A stretch of 64,000 nt of DNA from NCBI GenBank assembly GCA_964589175.1, contig CAZPRY010000013.1:1-64000 (forward strand). Reading direction: 5' to 3'. Both the position numbers and the translations under genes were made by a program. This document shows positions 1 through 9,243 of the stretch, one piece after another. Position 1 is the first letter of the stretch, and each line of letters starts with the position of its first letter. This DNA comes from CAZPRY01 sp964589175 (lineage in GTDB: Bacteria; Fidelibacterota; UBA2242). A model generated the notes under the pieces. That model ran no database searches. It was given only the letters and a program-made list of their open reading frames with translations, and was not told where the DNA came from.

Positions 1-77
1 ACTCGTTTTTCGTTTTCTTTTAGTGATTTTCCAATCACGCCGACTGTTAAGAGTTTTGTCATATTGCTGATTTCCAT
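1..77 (-). CDS. Alanine dehydrogenase-like protein, N-terminal fragment
   Basis: Only the first 20-25 codons are in the window; the gene runs off the left edge. Read leftward from an ATG at 77, or an in-frame ATG at 62, the peptide contains VGVIGKSLKENEKRV. This resembles the start of the AlaDH/PNT N-terminal domain, where a GVIG.S.KENE(K/R)RVP stretch opens the fold. Such enzymes interconvert alanine and pyruvate with NAD; lysine or carboxyethylornithine dehydrogenases of the same superfamily are alternatives. The start at 62 has a weak GGAA upstream, while the one at 77 has no clear ribosome site. The family call rests on a very short stretch. Confidence 0.45.
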   Translation of the reverse strand, partial: MEISNMTKLLTVGVIGKSLKENEKR

Positions 78-428
78 TTTTTTGATTTACAGATCCATAA
101 TATTTTCTCTATATTGTATGACGGTTGTGTATATTCATTGTTGTTATACTGCCAAATTGATAGGATATACATAAATGTTTATATTTTCCATTTATACACA
201 TAACATATGCATGAACGACTCGTATAACTGTTTATAGACAGCTTTTTCTGTCGTATAAAATTTCCGATGGATTCTTTACAAATCATTGTTAATTCAATAT
301 TAAGCATAAGATTTAAGAAAATCAATTGGAATATTATCCAACCCGGATAATGTTTCTGTTGTCGGATAAAAATGCTGTAAAGTGCTCAAAACTCGAATTT
401 TTTCTCCATGCTTAAATTCCGCTTACTT
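78..428. other. AT-rich intergenic region with no gene seen
   Basis: Very AT-rich stretch with many stops in all frames. It presumably holds the promoter of the leftward gene at the window edge. I see no RNA gene and no convincing operator. Confidence 0.5.
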
Positions 429-720
429 CTGCGTAAATCGTCGCTAATCAACGCAAAAGGCCCGCAGGCTTTCGCAAACTCTTGCCGGTCAACGCAAAAG
501 ACCCGCAGGCTTTCGCAAGAGCGTGGCGATCTTGTGCAAACTTCCAACTGCTCCTCGCAAAAGCGCGGCGATCATTCGCAAATCCCTGGAAATTCTTCGT
601 AAAAGCATGGCAAGTCCCCGCAAACGCGTGGCAGGCTTTCGCAAACGCGCGGCAGTCATCCGCAAAAGATCGAAACCTCCGCGCAAGACGCGGAAGGCCT
701 GCGCAAGCAGCTGCCGGTAC
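429..720. repeat. Array 1: degenerate 21-bp tandem repeat with CGCAAA core
   Basis: About fourteen units follow one another at 21 bp (three of them are 20 bp). Each opens with a TTCGCAAA-like core and continues with a more variable part often containing GCGTGGCA. Cores begin near 450, 471, 491, 512, 533, 554, 575, 596, 617, 638, 659, 680 and 700. Because 21 is a multiple of three, several frames on both strands stay open and read as heptads such as AFAKAWQ; these have no ribosome site and are probably not genes. Two other arrays in the window (27764-28225 and 49192-49464) have the same period but different cores. Confidence 0.9.
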
Positions 721-740
721 TACTTTTCGTGCGGCGCTTT

Positions 741-880
741 CACCTCGTTCCCGGGTTAAGCGCTTCCTCCCGGAGGCAAACACCGGACATAATCGATATG
801 CCCCTAATCCGTATCAAAACCGGCACTTTCATGGGTAAGCAAAGGCCTGCCTCCGCTGAGGGCCTGCCTCCGCTGAGGCA
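741..880. repeat. Dispersed repeat fragment plus short direct duplication
   Basis: Positions 751-800 (GGGTTAAGCGCTTCCTCCCG and what follows, including CGATATG) match a module of the 432-bp repeats at about 57850-57895 and 58282-58330. At 844-877 the phrase GGCCTGCCTCCGCTGAG occurs twice in direct tandem. Both lie just downstream of array 1, so this gap seems to collect repeats. Confidence 0.6.
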
Positions 881-993
881 ATTTACCGCTACAGAATATA
901 AGCCCGTAGTGAGAGAAAAGTAGCGGATGGTTAAGGGTTTTCTTCCTATTAGAAAATAAAAACATCGCTTATTCTATTATTAGTCTGGTAGCA

Positions 994-1488
994 TTAGTGT
1001 TCTGATAAAAATCCATCAATATCCTTTATAAATCCCATTACCCCTCTTTGTATTTGATCGGTTATCCTGTTTAAATCATTGAAATCTGGTTTATCAACTA
1101 ATATGTGTTCTACAATTGAGTCCGTACCTTTTATTGTATGAGGAATACTGTATTTATTCCACTCACTTTCTGAAAACAACTTCCAATACTGTGCTTGTAC
1201 CTTCCTATTATATCCCGCTAACCATACTTCAAATCGTAATTTCTCATGAATAAATACAATAGCAATTTTAAGTTGTTTATCAATTATTGATTTAGGGGTA
1301 AATGAAAAATAGGTCATATCCATATAACCATAATAAATACTACCAGATACAAAATATTCAGGGTATCTATTTTTCAACTCTGTTTTCAATTCCATTATAT
1401 ATTCCATCAGTCCTTGATAAGCTTTGATAATTGTACCTTTTTCCATTTGTTTTTTATATTCTATCATGCATTCACTAAAAGTTTCCAT
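994..1488 (-). CDS. DUF7000-like conserved hypothetical protein
   Basis: A 164-residue soluble protein with no signal peptide or membrane segment. The central stretch SGSIYYGYMDMTYFSFTP and the later FEVWLAGYNRKVQ and EHILVDKPDF resemble a family I know as DUF7000, widespread in Firmicutes and Bacteroidota and of unknown function; the family assignment is from memory. The gene is clearly AT-richer than most of the window and stands alone between two long intergenic gaps, which suggests horizontal acquisition. No catalytic residues can be named. Confidence 0.7.
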   Translation of the reverse strand: METFSECMIEYKKQMEKGTIIKAYQGLMEYIMELKTELKNRYPEYFVSGSIYYGYMDMTYFSFTPKSIIDKQLKIAIVFIHEKLRFEVWLAGYNRKVQAQYWKLFSESEWNKYSIPHTIKGTDSIVEHILVDKPDFNDLNRITDQIQRGVMGFIKDIDGFLSEH

Positions 1489-2009
1489 ATTCGATCTTTC
1501 TATCCATTTTATAACATTTTTTAATATTACGACCTAAGATATGTTTATCCGACACATTTGCCATCAAAACAGGTTTCTCTATCAGAAACAAGTCTCTCCA
1601 TAAATAAACAATTACATCCGATTGATGGTTTTCCGTTCATTTGACAGCATTTTAATCATAAATAAAGCATTTATCAAGTGTTAATGCAGGGCGCACGGTA
1701 AACTCCGCCGATTGATTCCGCTGTGTCGTTATACGCAGATATCTGCGCGATCCTGCTTACTTCAGTCTTTTATGCTACGCTAGATAGCCCTCGAACAAGC
1801 GTTAGATAATTTACTTCCGTACGCAAGATAATTCAGTGCCCCCGTTTCCCGCTTTTCGTTGGCTTCCGACCACGGCCTTGCGAAATTGAAAATATTTCTC
1901 TATTATTCACTTACTCGGAATGTACTCACCCGGGCTTGCCTGCCGGTTTATTGAAAGAATCTGTCGCTGTATATCCGGTCGAAATTCGTACCGAATTATC
2001 GGAGCAGAA
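1489..2009. other. Intergenic region
   Basis: Contains the upstream regions of the two divergent flanking genes. I see no tRNA, no clear repeat and no convincing promoter. Confidence 0.4.
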
Positions 2010-3320
2010 ATGAACAAGCCAAAAGCAAACAATAATCTTAAACTCGTCTTTTTAATCGTGATCCTGGTACGATCTGCAGCGCTGTCTGCAGGTTGGGTCG
2101 AGCAGTTCTGTCTCCCGGATAATATCACACACGCCTATGCCATCGATGCCTGTGATGAAAATACAGCCGCAGTCTCTCTCTTTGACTCGCTGAGAAACCG
2201 GGCCATGATTTTAGCCACCACCGACGGCGGAGAGCACTGGCGGGAGATATTCGCACCGGCCATTGGTTATGATATCGAAATAGTCGACAGCAACCACATC
2301 TGGATTTGCAGCGATGGTATCTATAGAACAATCGACGGCGGCAATGACTGGAGCGATCAGTTTATCGATACTACCCTTACGAAGAAAATCAATTATATCG
2401 AGATGTTCGATTTAACCACCGGCGTTGGCATGGGGGACTGCATCGGCGATACGAGAGGTACGGCTATCATCCTGCAAACAGATGATGATGGTCGAGGTTG
2501 GAGTTCGGTAAACGATTCGGCCTTCGGCGGCACGTCCGACAACCTCTGGCGTAAAGTGGATTTTATCGACAAATATACCGGTTACTTCAGTCCCGCAACA
2601 CCCAAGTACTCGCTTTTCAAGACTGCGGACGGCGGTGACTTTTGGTGGAAGACCGGGTACCGGGGCACCAGCCAAATCCTGACACTCAAATTCTATAACA
2701 AGAAAATCGGCATCATTACGGACTGGAAGGGGCTGAAACGCACAATCGATGGCGGCGAAACCTGGAGGAACACGGGTGATGGCAGTCCTTACTCGCACTT
2801 CGATATCGAATTCTCCCCCGATGACGCCGCATGCGTCTGGCTCATCGGAGACGAATGTCTCTTTTTCTCGACCGATTCCGGCAAGACCTGGCAGGAGAAA
2901 TCAATCCCGGGATTGGGTAAAAGTGCTGGAAATCCGGGATCGGATATAATCTTCATCTCCCCCACCCATGGTTGGCTCCTATCCCAAAAAGCGATCTACC
3001 GAACGATCGACGGCGGCATCATCTCCGGCCTGCACGATGATAAGTCGAAACTGCCGCTGCAGGTTGAGCTAAGGCAAAATTATCCCAATCCCTTTAATCC
3101 GGCAACGACGATCGAGTATAAAATCCACATGGCGGGACAGGTGAAAATCGAAATTTTCGACGTCTCCGGCCGCTGGCTGAAAACTTTGACGGACGCGCAG
3201 CATAGACCCGGATACTACCAGGTGAGCTGGGACGCTTCGGATTATCAGAGCGGCATCTACCTGTACCGGATTTCTGCGGGTAATTCCGTTTGCGTCAGGA
3301 AATGTATCCTGCTGAAGTAG
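2010..3320 (+). CDS. Secreted beta-propeller (BNR/Ycf48-like) protein with T9SS sorting domain
   Basis: The start at 2010 is chosen because GGAG lies just upstream and the product then opens with a signal peptide (MNKPK, a hydrophobic stretch, SALSAGW); an earlier in-frame ATG at 1920 would bury it. The 436-residue product has repeated T.DGG..W and S.DSGKTW motifs over residues 60-350, typical of BNR/sialidase-type or Ycf48 propellers. The last ~85 residues are a type IX sorting domain with NYPNPFNPATTIEY, then GIYLYRIS and a terminal LLK. The protein is therefore probably exported and anchored at or released from the surface. Its ligand is unknown. Confidence 0.85.
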   Translation: MNKPKANNNLKLVFLIVILVRSAALSAGWVEQFCLPDNITHAYAIDACDENTAAVSLFDSLRNRAMILATTDGGEHWREIFAPAIGYDIEIVDSNHIWICSDGIYRTIDGGNDWSDQFIDTTLTKKINYIEMFDLTTGVGMGDCIGDTRGTAIILQTDDDGRGWSSVNDSAFGGTSDNLWRKVDFIDKYTGYFSPATPKYSLFKTADGGDFWWKTGYRGTSQILTLKFYNKKIGIITDWKGLKRTIDGGETWRNTGDGSPYSHFDIEFSPDDAACVWLIGDECLFFSTDSGKTWQEKSIPGLGKSAGNPGSDIIFISPTHGWLLSQKAIYRTIDGGIISGLHDDKSKLPLQVELRQNYPNPFNPATTIEYKIHMAGQVKIEIFDVSGRWLKTLTDAQHRPGYYQVSWDASDYQSGIYLYRISAGNSVCVRKCILLK

Positions 3321-3493
3321 CAGAAGAACTCATGTGTCGGGAGTAGCCTCCCAACATAAGCGCTAATCGTTACGTCGGGTTCTCAAACCTGACGGCGAAA
3401 GGCTGTTCTTCATCTACGGATCACTTGCTATTCACAAATTTTCCTCTCAATTTATCACTCGGAATACTGATCTTTACCCAAAAAAGGTGGCAC

Positions 3494-4306
3494 ATGAATC
3501 CTAAAATATTTTGCATTGTAGTTTGTCTTCTGCTGCTTATCGTCTCCTGCGGGCGAAGAAATGCGCAGGGAGTGGAAGGAACACCGGAATTGGCAACGGA
3601 CACGTTAAGTTACGAAGCCCGCACAATTTCACAGGATTCCGGCGACTGCGATTCCACATCCTACAATTGCGCCTCGATCCGCTTCGAATATCCCGAGTTC
3701 ACAGCCGCCGATCAGGCGGTCATCATCGATACTCTGAAGACGTTTATTCAAAAGCGCTTGTGCAAAAACGTGTACGGCGACAGCCTGCTCTTCTCGCCCG
3801 AAGAGGTGATGCAATCGTACATTCAGGATTACCGCGACTTCACCGAATCCGGTCCGGAATACGCGACAGGCTGGTCGGTAATTCGCAAGATTGCGGTTCT
3901 CCAAAACTCGCCCCGTACGCTAAGCCTTTCAAGTCTGGAATATTCCTTTCTGGGCGGCGCCCACGGCAATACGACTACAAAGCTCATCAATTATAATCGC
4001 CGCACCGCTCAACGGATCGGGTTGGACGAGCTATTTATTCGTGATTATCAACAGCAATTAACCGCGATTGCAGGGAAGCTATTTCGCATTCAATTCAAAA
4101 TCGAAACCGACTCGCTCCTATCGGGCAGCGGGTACTGGTTCGAAAACGACCAGTTCACGCTGAACAGCAATTTCTCCATCCAAAATGACGGTTTGCATTT
4201 CGTTTATAATCCCTACGAGATTGCACCCTACGTCTACGGGACAATCGAACTGCTCCTACCTTACCATGAATTGCAGCCAATTCTGAAATCCAGATTCCGG
4301 CCATAG
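3494..4306 (+). CDS. RsiV/DUF3298-family lipoprotein
   Basis: The start at 3494 follows AAAGGTGG and gives a lipoprotein signal peptide with lipobox IVSC near residue 19. The mature part carries a DUF4163-like region and then a DUF3298/RsiV-like region; LGGAHGNTTTKLINYN is the most recognisable piece. RsiV-type domains occur in anti-sigma factors that bind lysozyme, and in peptidoglycan-related lipoproteins. Here there is no membrane-spanning anti-sigma segment and no sigma-factor neighbour, so a free periplasmic lipoprotein of unknown ligand is the safer reading. Confidence 0.75.
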   Translation: MNPKIFCIVVCLLLLIVSCGRRNAQGVEGTPELATDTLSYEARTISQDSGDCDSTSYNCASIRFEYPEFTAADQAVIIDTLKTFIQKRLCKNVYGDSLLFSPEEVMQSYIQDYRDFTESGPEYATGWSVIRKIAVLQNSPRTLSLSSLEYSFLGGAHGNTTTKLINYNRRTAQRIGLDELFIRDYQQQLTAIAGKLFRIQFKIETDSLLSGSGYWFENDQFTLNSNFSIQNDGLHFVYNPYEIAPYVYGTIELLLPYHELQPILKSRFRP

Positions 4307-4469
4307 ATTCAAATCAGAAATTGACGCAGGATTCCTTCGAAATGAGGAGATTGCTTCTCTACCCGCATGAATAACCTTTCATCGGAGAAAACTTGCTTTA
4401 AAGAGCGCTTTCTCTTAACGTATGTCCAGCGGTCGGACCGATTTTCTATAATGCAAATATGAGGTAGTC

Positions 4470-5753
4470 ATGAAAACGAGAACCCCTTTCCCGCGCGTCT
4501 TCTGGGTCGCCAATACCATCGAAATCCTTGAACGCTTCGCCTATTACGGCATCTACTTCGGATTCGGTATTTACATGGAATACCTGGGATACAGCAAAGG
4601 TCAGTTAGGCATCGTCCAAACCATTTTCCTGTTGTTTTCCTACACGATCCCGCTCATCTCCGGGACGTTCGCCGATCGCTTCGGCTTTAAGAAAGTGTTA
4701 ATTGTCTCCTACCTGGCCTACCTGCCCTCGATCCTGCTGTTGATCCTTACCAGGTCTTTTTCAGGGATCGCCCTGACGATGTTGAGTATCGGGCTGGCAG
4801 CGGGTATTTTCAAGCCGCTGGTTTCGGGCACCGTCCGGGCCGTCTCGGACAGCTCCAATAAGACCCTCGGGTTTGGCATCTTTTACATGATGGTAAACAT
4901 CGGCGCTTCTTTCGGTCCGATCATTGCCGGCCGCCTGCGCGCCATTTCCTGGAATTACGCCTTTTTAGCCGCAGCTATTTCCATCGGCGTTATGCTCTTG
5001 ATCACGATCCTGTTCTACAAAGAACCGCCGAGGGAACTGACCAACATCACTCTGAAGCAGAAATTCCGGGACATTTTCGTGGCTCTCTCCGATTTTAAAT
5101 TCGCCCTGTTCCTGTTGCTGCTGGGACTCTTCTTCTGGATTCCTTTCTGGGCTTTCTTCAACCTGGCCGCCATCTATATCGACCGCAGCCTGGACACCGC
5201 CCGACTGTTCCTGAACATCAGGAGCATCCTGGGCCTCAAGGTCGCCAGTTTCCTCTCGCACGACGTCGACGGTGTCCGCCGTCTGATGGGCGAGACTATC
5301 GCGCATACCGGCTGGATCATCATGATCCTGCAGCTGTTCGTCTCCAAAGTCGCCGAGAAGTTCCGCGGTATGCAAACTTTCCTGTTCGGTCTTCTCGTAA
5401 TGTCGATCGGTTATGTCGTGATCGGCATCGCCAATATCACTGCACCTGCAATCGTCATCCTGGGTATGGTCATTTTTGCTATCGGCGAGATGGTATCCTC
5501 GCCGCGCATCCAGGAGTACATCACCTGGATTGCCCCCAAGGAAAAGGCCGGCCTCTACATGGGCTGCAATTTCCTGGCGACGGGCATCGGGGCGTTCAGC
5601 GGCGTGATCTACACCCCGCTCTACGGTTATTTCCGCAATCTCGGCCACCCCGAATATGTCTGGTATACACTGGCCGCGCATACGCTGCTGGGTATGATCG
5701 TTATCTTTATTTTTACGAAGATTATGGGCGAATTCAGGGAACTGGAAGAGTAA
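4470..5753 (+). CDS. MFS transporter of the POT (proton-dependent oligopeptide) type
   Basis: A 427-residue membrane protein with about twelve hydrophobic helices. Near residue 18 it has EILERFAYYG, matching the ExxERFxYY motif in helix 1 of proton-coupled oligopeptide transporters, followed by the MFS loop motif GTFADRFGFKK around residue 65. Bacterial POT proteins import di- and tripeptides with protons. The sequence is shorter than typical family members (about 480-500 residues), and the second half looks divergent, so the substrate is uncertain. A start at 4470 follows GAGGTAGTC. No operon partner is evident. Confidence 0.8.
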   Translation: MKTRTPFPRVFWVANTIEILERFAYYGIYFGFGIYMEYLGYSKGQLGIVQTIFLLFSYTIPLISGTFADRFGFKKVLIVSYLAYLPSILLLILTRSFSGIALTMLSIGLAAGIFKPLVSGTVRAVSDSSNKTLGFGIFYMMVNIGASFGPIIAGRLRAISWNYAFLAAAISIGVMLLITILFYKEPPRELTNITLKQKFRDIFVALSDFKFALFLLLLGLFFWIPFWAFFNLAAIYIDRSLDTARLFLNIRSILGLKVASFLSHDVDGVRRLMGETIAHTGWIIMILQLFVSKVAEKFRGMQTFLFGLLVMSIGYVVIGIANITAPAIVILGMVIFAIGEMVSSPRIQEYITWIAPKEKAGLYMGCNFLATGIGAFSGVIYTPLYGYFRNLGHPEYVWYTLAAHTLLGMIVIFIFTKIMGEFRELEE

Positions 5754-5777
5754 CAGCTAAACCACGAATTGTATCAA

Positions 5778-5797
5778 CAGAGACCCCTTCCGGGGCA
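5778..5797. repeat. Small palindromic repeat, GAGACCCCTTCCGGGG type
   Basis: AGAGACCCCTTCCGGGG lies between two genes. Very similar sequence is inserted in broken tRNA copies at about 62443-62466 and 62514-62535, so this is a dispersed REP-like element. Confidence 0.6.
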
Positions 5798-5908
5798 CGA
5801 ATGACACGAATAAGATTTATAAATCAACAGCGGCGTGGAACATTGTAGTGAGACTGAACAACCTTGCGAGGGCTCTACCGACATATAGTATTTCGACCAG
5901 ACTGTCAG

Positions 5909-5930
5909 AACCTTCGTAAGGTTTGTTTTT
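5909..5930 (+). terminator. Possible terminator after the POT transporter
   Basis: AACCTT-CGT-AAGGTT followed by TGTTTTT. The stem is short (six pairs) and similar AACCTT..AAGGTT palindromes appear elsewhere (17045, 49108), so it may equally be a dispersed palindrome. Confidence 0.4.
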
Positions 5931-5937
5931 CAGCAAA

Positions 5938-6594
5938 TTAAAAATTCCACTTCATTCCCAGCGTCGGCATGATCTCAAATTTGTCGCTGGGTAAAAAATG
6001 GTACGAAAATTCGATTTCGCCGCCGAGGTGCAGGTTCTGCCAGACATTGTACCAGAGCTGCGGTTCCGTTAAGAACACGATATTCTTCCCGTCTTCGGCA
6101 GCTTTATCCTGTGTCCAGACATCCACAAAACCCGTCAAGGTCAGTTTATCATTCAGGAAAGATTTGAAAAATACGACCGTCACCTGAAAATCGGGGGAAT
6201 CGGAGCCGTACATGGAACGGTAGAGCAGATCAACCGGAAGCGTAATGAACCCGAGATTGAGCGGATGACTGACCCCGCCCAGCCAGACCTGGCCCAGCGA
6301 GCCCCACGGCGCGTAACCGTCATTGTACTGAACCGTTGCGGAAAGCTTACCCAGTTTGGGGATTTTAATATAACGGGCGATCTCCCAGTAGGTCAGAGAA
6401 ACGCTTCTATTACCGGTCGTGTTGTAGTCCATATCCACAAACCAGAACGTCGCACCCCAATCGTCCGGTTTGTACATTTCCAGTGTTGACGTAAAGAATT
6501 TGCGTCCCTCACCGAAATCGTAATTAATCTGCAGATTCTGAGCAAGCAATGGGCTGATTGTCAATAGGATCAAAAGTAAAGCGGATCGTTTCAT
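5938..6594 (-). CDS. DUF5020-family outer-membrane protein
   Basis: The start at 6594 has AGGGAG upstream and opens with a signal peptide (MKRSALLLILLTISPLLAQ). The 218-residue product contains NLQINYDFGEGR, FTSTLEMYKPDDWG, FFVDMDYN-like text, FLTEPQLWYNVWQNLHLG and a terminal GMKWNF, alternating in a way typical of a small beta-barrel. This matches DUF5020, a family related to Tsx-like nucleoside channels in Bacteroidota. Transport of nucleosides is an inference from that relationship only. It lies downstream of pstB on the same strand but beyond a hairpin, so it is probably a separate unit. Confidence 0.75.
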   Translation of the reverse strand: MKRSALLLILLTISPLLAQNLQINYDFGEGRKFFTSTLEMYKPDDWGATFWFVDMDYNTTGNRSVSLTYWEIARYIKIPKLGKLSATVQYNDGYAPWGSLGQVWLGGVSHPLNLGFITLPVDLLYRSMYGSDSPDFQVTVVFFKSFLNDKLTLTGFVDVWTQDKAAEDGKNIVFLTEPQLWYNVWQNLHLGGEIEFSYHFLPSDKFEIMPTLGMKWNF

Positions 6595-6665
6595 TATTCT
6601 ACACTCCCTTTTTGGTTTCGCCGCACTATATGGCAAATATAATTCAACTTTGGAATAAAACAAAT

Positions 6666-6699
6666 GGGCCGGGGTGAAATTCAAGTATATCCCCGGCCC
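6666..6699 (-). terminator. Terminator of the pst operon
   Basis: GGGCCGGGG and CCCCGGCCC form a nine-pair stem about 36 bases after the pstB stop; on the minus strand it is followed by the T-rich TTTGTTTTATT. Confidence 0.6.
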
Positions 6700-6735
6700 G
6701 GAGGCGTATCAGGTTTCGAAAAGAGTCGCTTTTTT

Positions 6736-7491
6736 CTAGTGACCGACTTTCAAATACTGCCTGGTCGTCGGACTCTGCGGATTATCGAAAACTTCCTCGG
6801 GTGTGCCCTGCTCGATTACTTCACCCAGATACATGAAGATGACATGATCGGCCAAACGCCGGGCCTGCCGCAGAATATGCGTCACGACGATGATCGTGTA
6901 TTCTTTTTTCAGTTCCAGGAACTGCTCTTCGATTTTGGTGCTGGAAATCGGGTCCAGGGCTGAAGTGGGTTCGTCAGCGAGAATGATTTCGGGATTTACC
7001 GCCAGACCGCGCGCCAAGCAAAGCCGCTGCTGCTGCCCGATCGAGAGCCGCGAGGCGGGTGATTTCAGGCGGTCCTTGACCTCATCCCACAAGCCGACAA
7101 TTTTCAAATAATGGCTGACTTTGTCGGCAATTTCACTCTTGTTCAGCCCGCCCTGAATCTTGAGCCCATAGGCAATGTTGTTATAAATCGACATCGGCAG
7201 CGGGTAGGGCCGCTGGGAGAGCAATCCCATTTTTTGCCGGATTGAAGTCAGGTCATTTTTACTGTTGAGAATTTCTTTTTCATCCAGGTAAATCGACCCG
7301 CTGATATCAAGACCGTTGTAAAGTTCGATCAAGCGGTTCATGCACTTTAAAAGGGTCGTCTTGCCGCAACCCGAGGGACCCAGGATGACGGTAACTTTAT
7401 TCCGCGGAATTTCGATGTTCACATTCCTCAAGATCGGTGTACTGGCATGGGTAACGTTTAAATTTTGGACACGTAAGATCGAATCGGTCAT
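6736..7491 (-). CDS. pstB: Phosphate ABC transporter ATP-binding protein
   Basis: A 251-residue ATPase that powers phosphate import through PstC-PstA at the inner membrane. Walker A GPSGCGKT is at residues 38-45, the signature LSIGQQQR at about 149-156 and Walker B IILADEPTSALDP at 169-181; the H-loop follows in VVTHILRQARR. The length fits PstB. It is the last gene of pstS-pstC-pstA-pstB and its ATG overlaps the pstA stop by four bases, which implies translational coupling. No phoU follows within the window, although PhoU often does in other bacteria. Confidence 0.95.
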   Translation of the reverse strand: MTDSILRVQNLNVTHASTPILRNVNIEIPRNKVTVILGPSGCGKTTLLKCMNRLIELYNGLDISGSIYLDEKEILNSKNDLTSIRQKMGLLSQRPYPLPMSIYNNIAYGLKIQGGLNKSEIADKVSHYLKIVGLWDEVKDRLKSPASRLSIGQQQRLCLARGLAVNPEIILADEPTSALDPISSTKIEEQFLELKKEYTIIVVTHILRQARRLADHVIFMYLGEVIEQGTPEEVFDNPQSPTTRQYLKVGH

Positions 7492-8342
7492 TTGATGACA
7501 TGCTCCTTATATTTTGAGGAAAGAACGCGAGCCAGAATACTGATGAACAGAATGATGAGCGTGAGTACCAGGGCAGAGGCGTAGGCCCGCTCCTGGACCT
7601 TTGGAATCGGCGATGAAAGCTGAAAAAAAATGGCCAGCGGCAGGGTGGCGGCCGGTTGCATGATCGATTCGGGGATATAATCCGTATAGCCGGCGGTGAA
7701 CAGCACCGATGCCGTATCCCCGATGCCGCGGCCGAAAGCCAGCAGGATCGCCGTAATCATTCCGGGCAGGGTCTGGCGGCAAAAGACCTTAAACGAGATT
7801 TCCGTGCGCGTGGAACCCAGTGCATAAGATGCTTCCAGCAACCCGCCCGGTACCATGCGCAGGACCTCATCCATCGACCGGATCATGATCGGCACGATCA
7901 AAAGCGTAACGGTAATAATTCCTGCCAGCAGGGACGCCCGCAGGCCCAGGAAAAGCATCAGGGCAAAACCGAAAGCGCCATAGATGATGGACGGTACGCC
8001 CCAGAGTACATCCAGGAAGAAGCGGATGTTATTCAACGCACTCTGATGGCGGGTCAGAAATACATTCATAAAAAGAGCGACGGGGAGGCCGATCAGGAGG
8101 GCTAATATCGTCGCACCGAAAGCGATATAAAACGAACCCACAATCGCATTCAGGATTCCGCCCTCTTCTCCGAAATAGTAACCGCCCTTCGGTACTTGCG
8201 ACACGATCTCCCAGGTCAAAGCCCTGAAACCCTGTTTGAAAATCACATATATCAGGTAGAGCAACGTGATCATGATGATGTAGGTCGAAGCCGCCATCAA
8301 ACCCTTGAAAAACTGCTCTTCGATTTTCTTCCGTCGTTTCAC
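7488..8342 (-). CDS. pstA: Phosphate ABC transporter permease PstA
   Basis: A 284-residue inner-membrane permease with about six helices. The cytoplasmic coupling loop is visible as EASYALGSTRTEISFKV, which contacts the ATPase. Together with PstC it forms the phosphate channel. It overlaps pstC upstream and pstB downstream by four bases each, so the three are surely cotranscribed. The N-terminal MKRRKKIEEQF gives a positive inside end. PstA rather than PstC is assigned by gene order and by its closer match to PstA-type sequence (VLFTAGYTDYIP). Confidence 0.93.
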   Translation of the reverse strand: MKRRKKIEEQFFKGLMAASTYIIMITLLYLIYVIFKQGFRALTWEIVSQVPKGGYYFGEEGGILNAIVGSFYIAFGATILALLIGLPVALFMNVFLTRHQSALNNIRFFLDVLWGVPSIIYGAFGFALMLFLGLRASLLAGIITVTLLIVPIMIRSMDEVLRMVPGGLLEASYALGSTRTEISFKVFCRQTLPGMITAILLAFGRGIGDTASVLFTAGYTDYIPESIMQPAATLPLAIFFQLSSPIPKVQERAYASALVLTLIILFISILARVLSSKYKEHVIK

Positions 8343-9232
8343 CTGCGTGAGCCTCCGTGTTTGATCACCAAGCGCGCAAAAACATTAAATATCAGGACAA
8401 TTACGAAAAGGATCAGGGCCGCCAGCATCAGGGCGGAATCGTACATCGGGATCGACATCATTTCGCCGTAATTGTTCGCAATAAGTGCCGGAAGCGGGTA
8501 ACCCGCCTGCAGGACGTTCTTCGGGATCTGGACCACATTGCCGACCACCATGAGCACGGCAATCGTTTCGCCGAGGGCTTTCGAGATGCCCAACCCGATG
8601 GCGGCCACGATCCCGGAGAATCCCTCCCTGACCAGGATGTATTTGATCGTCTCCCAGTGGGTCGCGCCCAGCGAAAGGGACGCTTCCTTCAATTCCACCG
8701 GCATGGAATTGAAGACTTCAATCAGCAGGTTCAGGATGAAGGGTATCGACATCACCGCCAGCACAATCGCCCCGGAAAGGAGCGAATATCCGCTACTGAC
8801 GGTTCCGAAAAGCGGCGCGATGAAATTTCCCACAAACGGCACGATTACCAAAATGCCCCAGACACCGTAAATAACCGAAGGAATGCCTGCCAGAACATCG
8901 ATCACCGGATGCATCACCTGCAGCAGCCAGCCCCGGGCGTATTGTGTCAGATAAATTGCCGACAACAAGCAAATGGGTGCGGCGATGAGAAAAGAGAGCA
9001 ACGTAACATAAACGGAACTGAGAATGAACGGCAGGAATCCGAATTTTCCTTTCATCGGATGCCAGTCGGAATCGACCAGCAGACGCAGTAAATTCTCCTG
9101 CTGTAAAATCGGAAGTGATTTGAGCACCAGCCCGAGACCGATCATGAACGGGATCAGCAGCACGACCGTCAGGCTGACCAGCATCCAGCCATGCGAAATA
9201 GTATCGATGATCTTGCGTTTCGAAACAGGCAT
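8339..9232 (-). CDS. pstC: Phosphate ABC transporter permease PstC
   Basis: A 297-residue inner-membrane permease with about six helices, partner of PstA. The segment VLAGIPSVIYGVWG and the coupling loop ELKEASLSLGATHWETIK are characteristic of PstC, as is the later LGISKALGETIAV. Its stop overlaps the pstA start by four bases, and the pstS stop lies only about a dozen bases upstream, indicating a single operon. Confidence 0.93.
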   Translation of the reverse strand: MPVSKRKIIDTISHGWMLVSLTVVLLIPFMIGLGLVLKSLPILQQENLLRLLVDSDWHPMKGKFGFLPFILSSVYVTLLSFLIAAPICLLSAIYLTQYARGWLLQVMHPVIDVLAGIPSVIYGVWGILVIVPFVGNFIAPLFGTVSSGYSLLSGAIVLAVMSIPFILNLLIEVFNSMPVELKEASLSLGATHWETIKYILVREGFSGIVAAIGLGISKALGETIAVLMVVGNVVQIPKNVLQAGYPLPALIANNYGEMMSIPMYDSALMLAALILFVIVLIFNVFARLVIKHGGSRR

Positions 9233-9243
9233 CCGGTTGTGAC

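Noticed and set aside
4965..5681. A 238-codon frame antisense to the POT transporter
   Set aside because: Composition is that of a shadow of a membrane-protein gene (D, E, Q and H rich), with no family match and a well-supported gene on the other strand.
8357..9091. A 244-codon frame antisense to pstC
   Set aside because: A shadow frame rich in H, Q, D and R opposite a clear permease gene.
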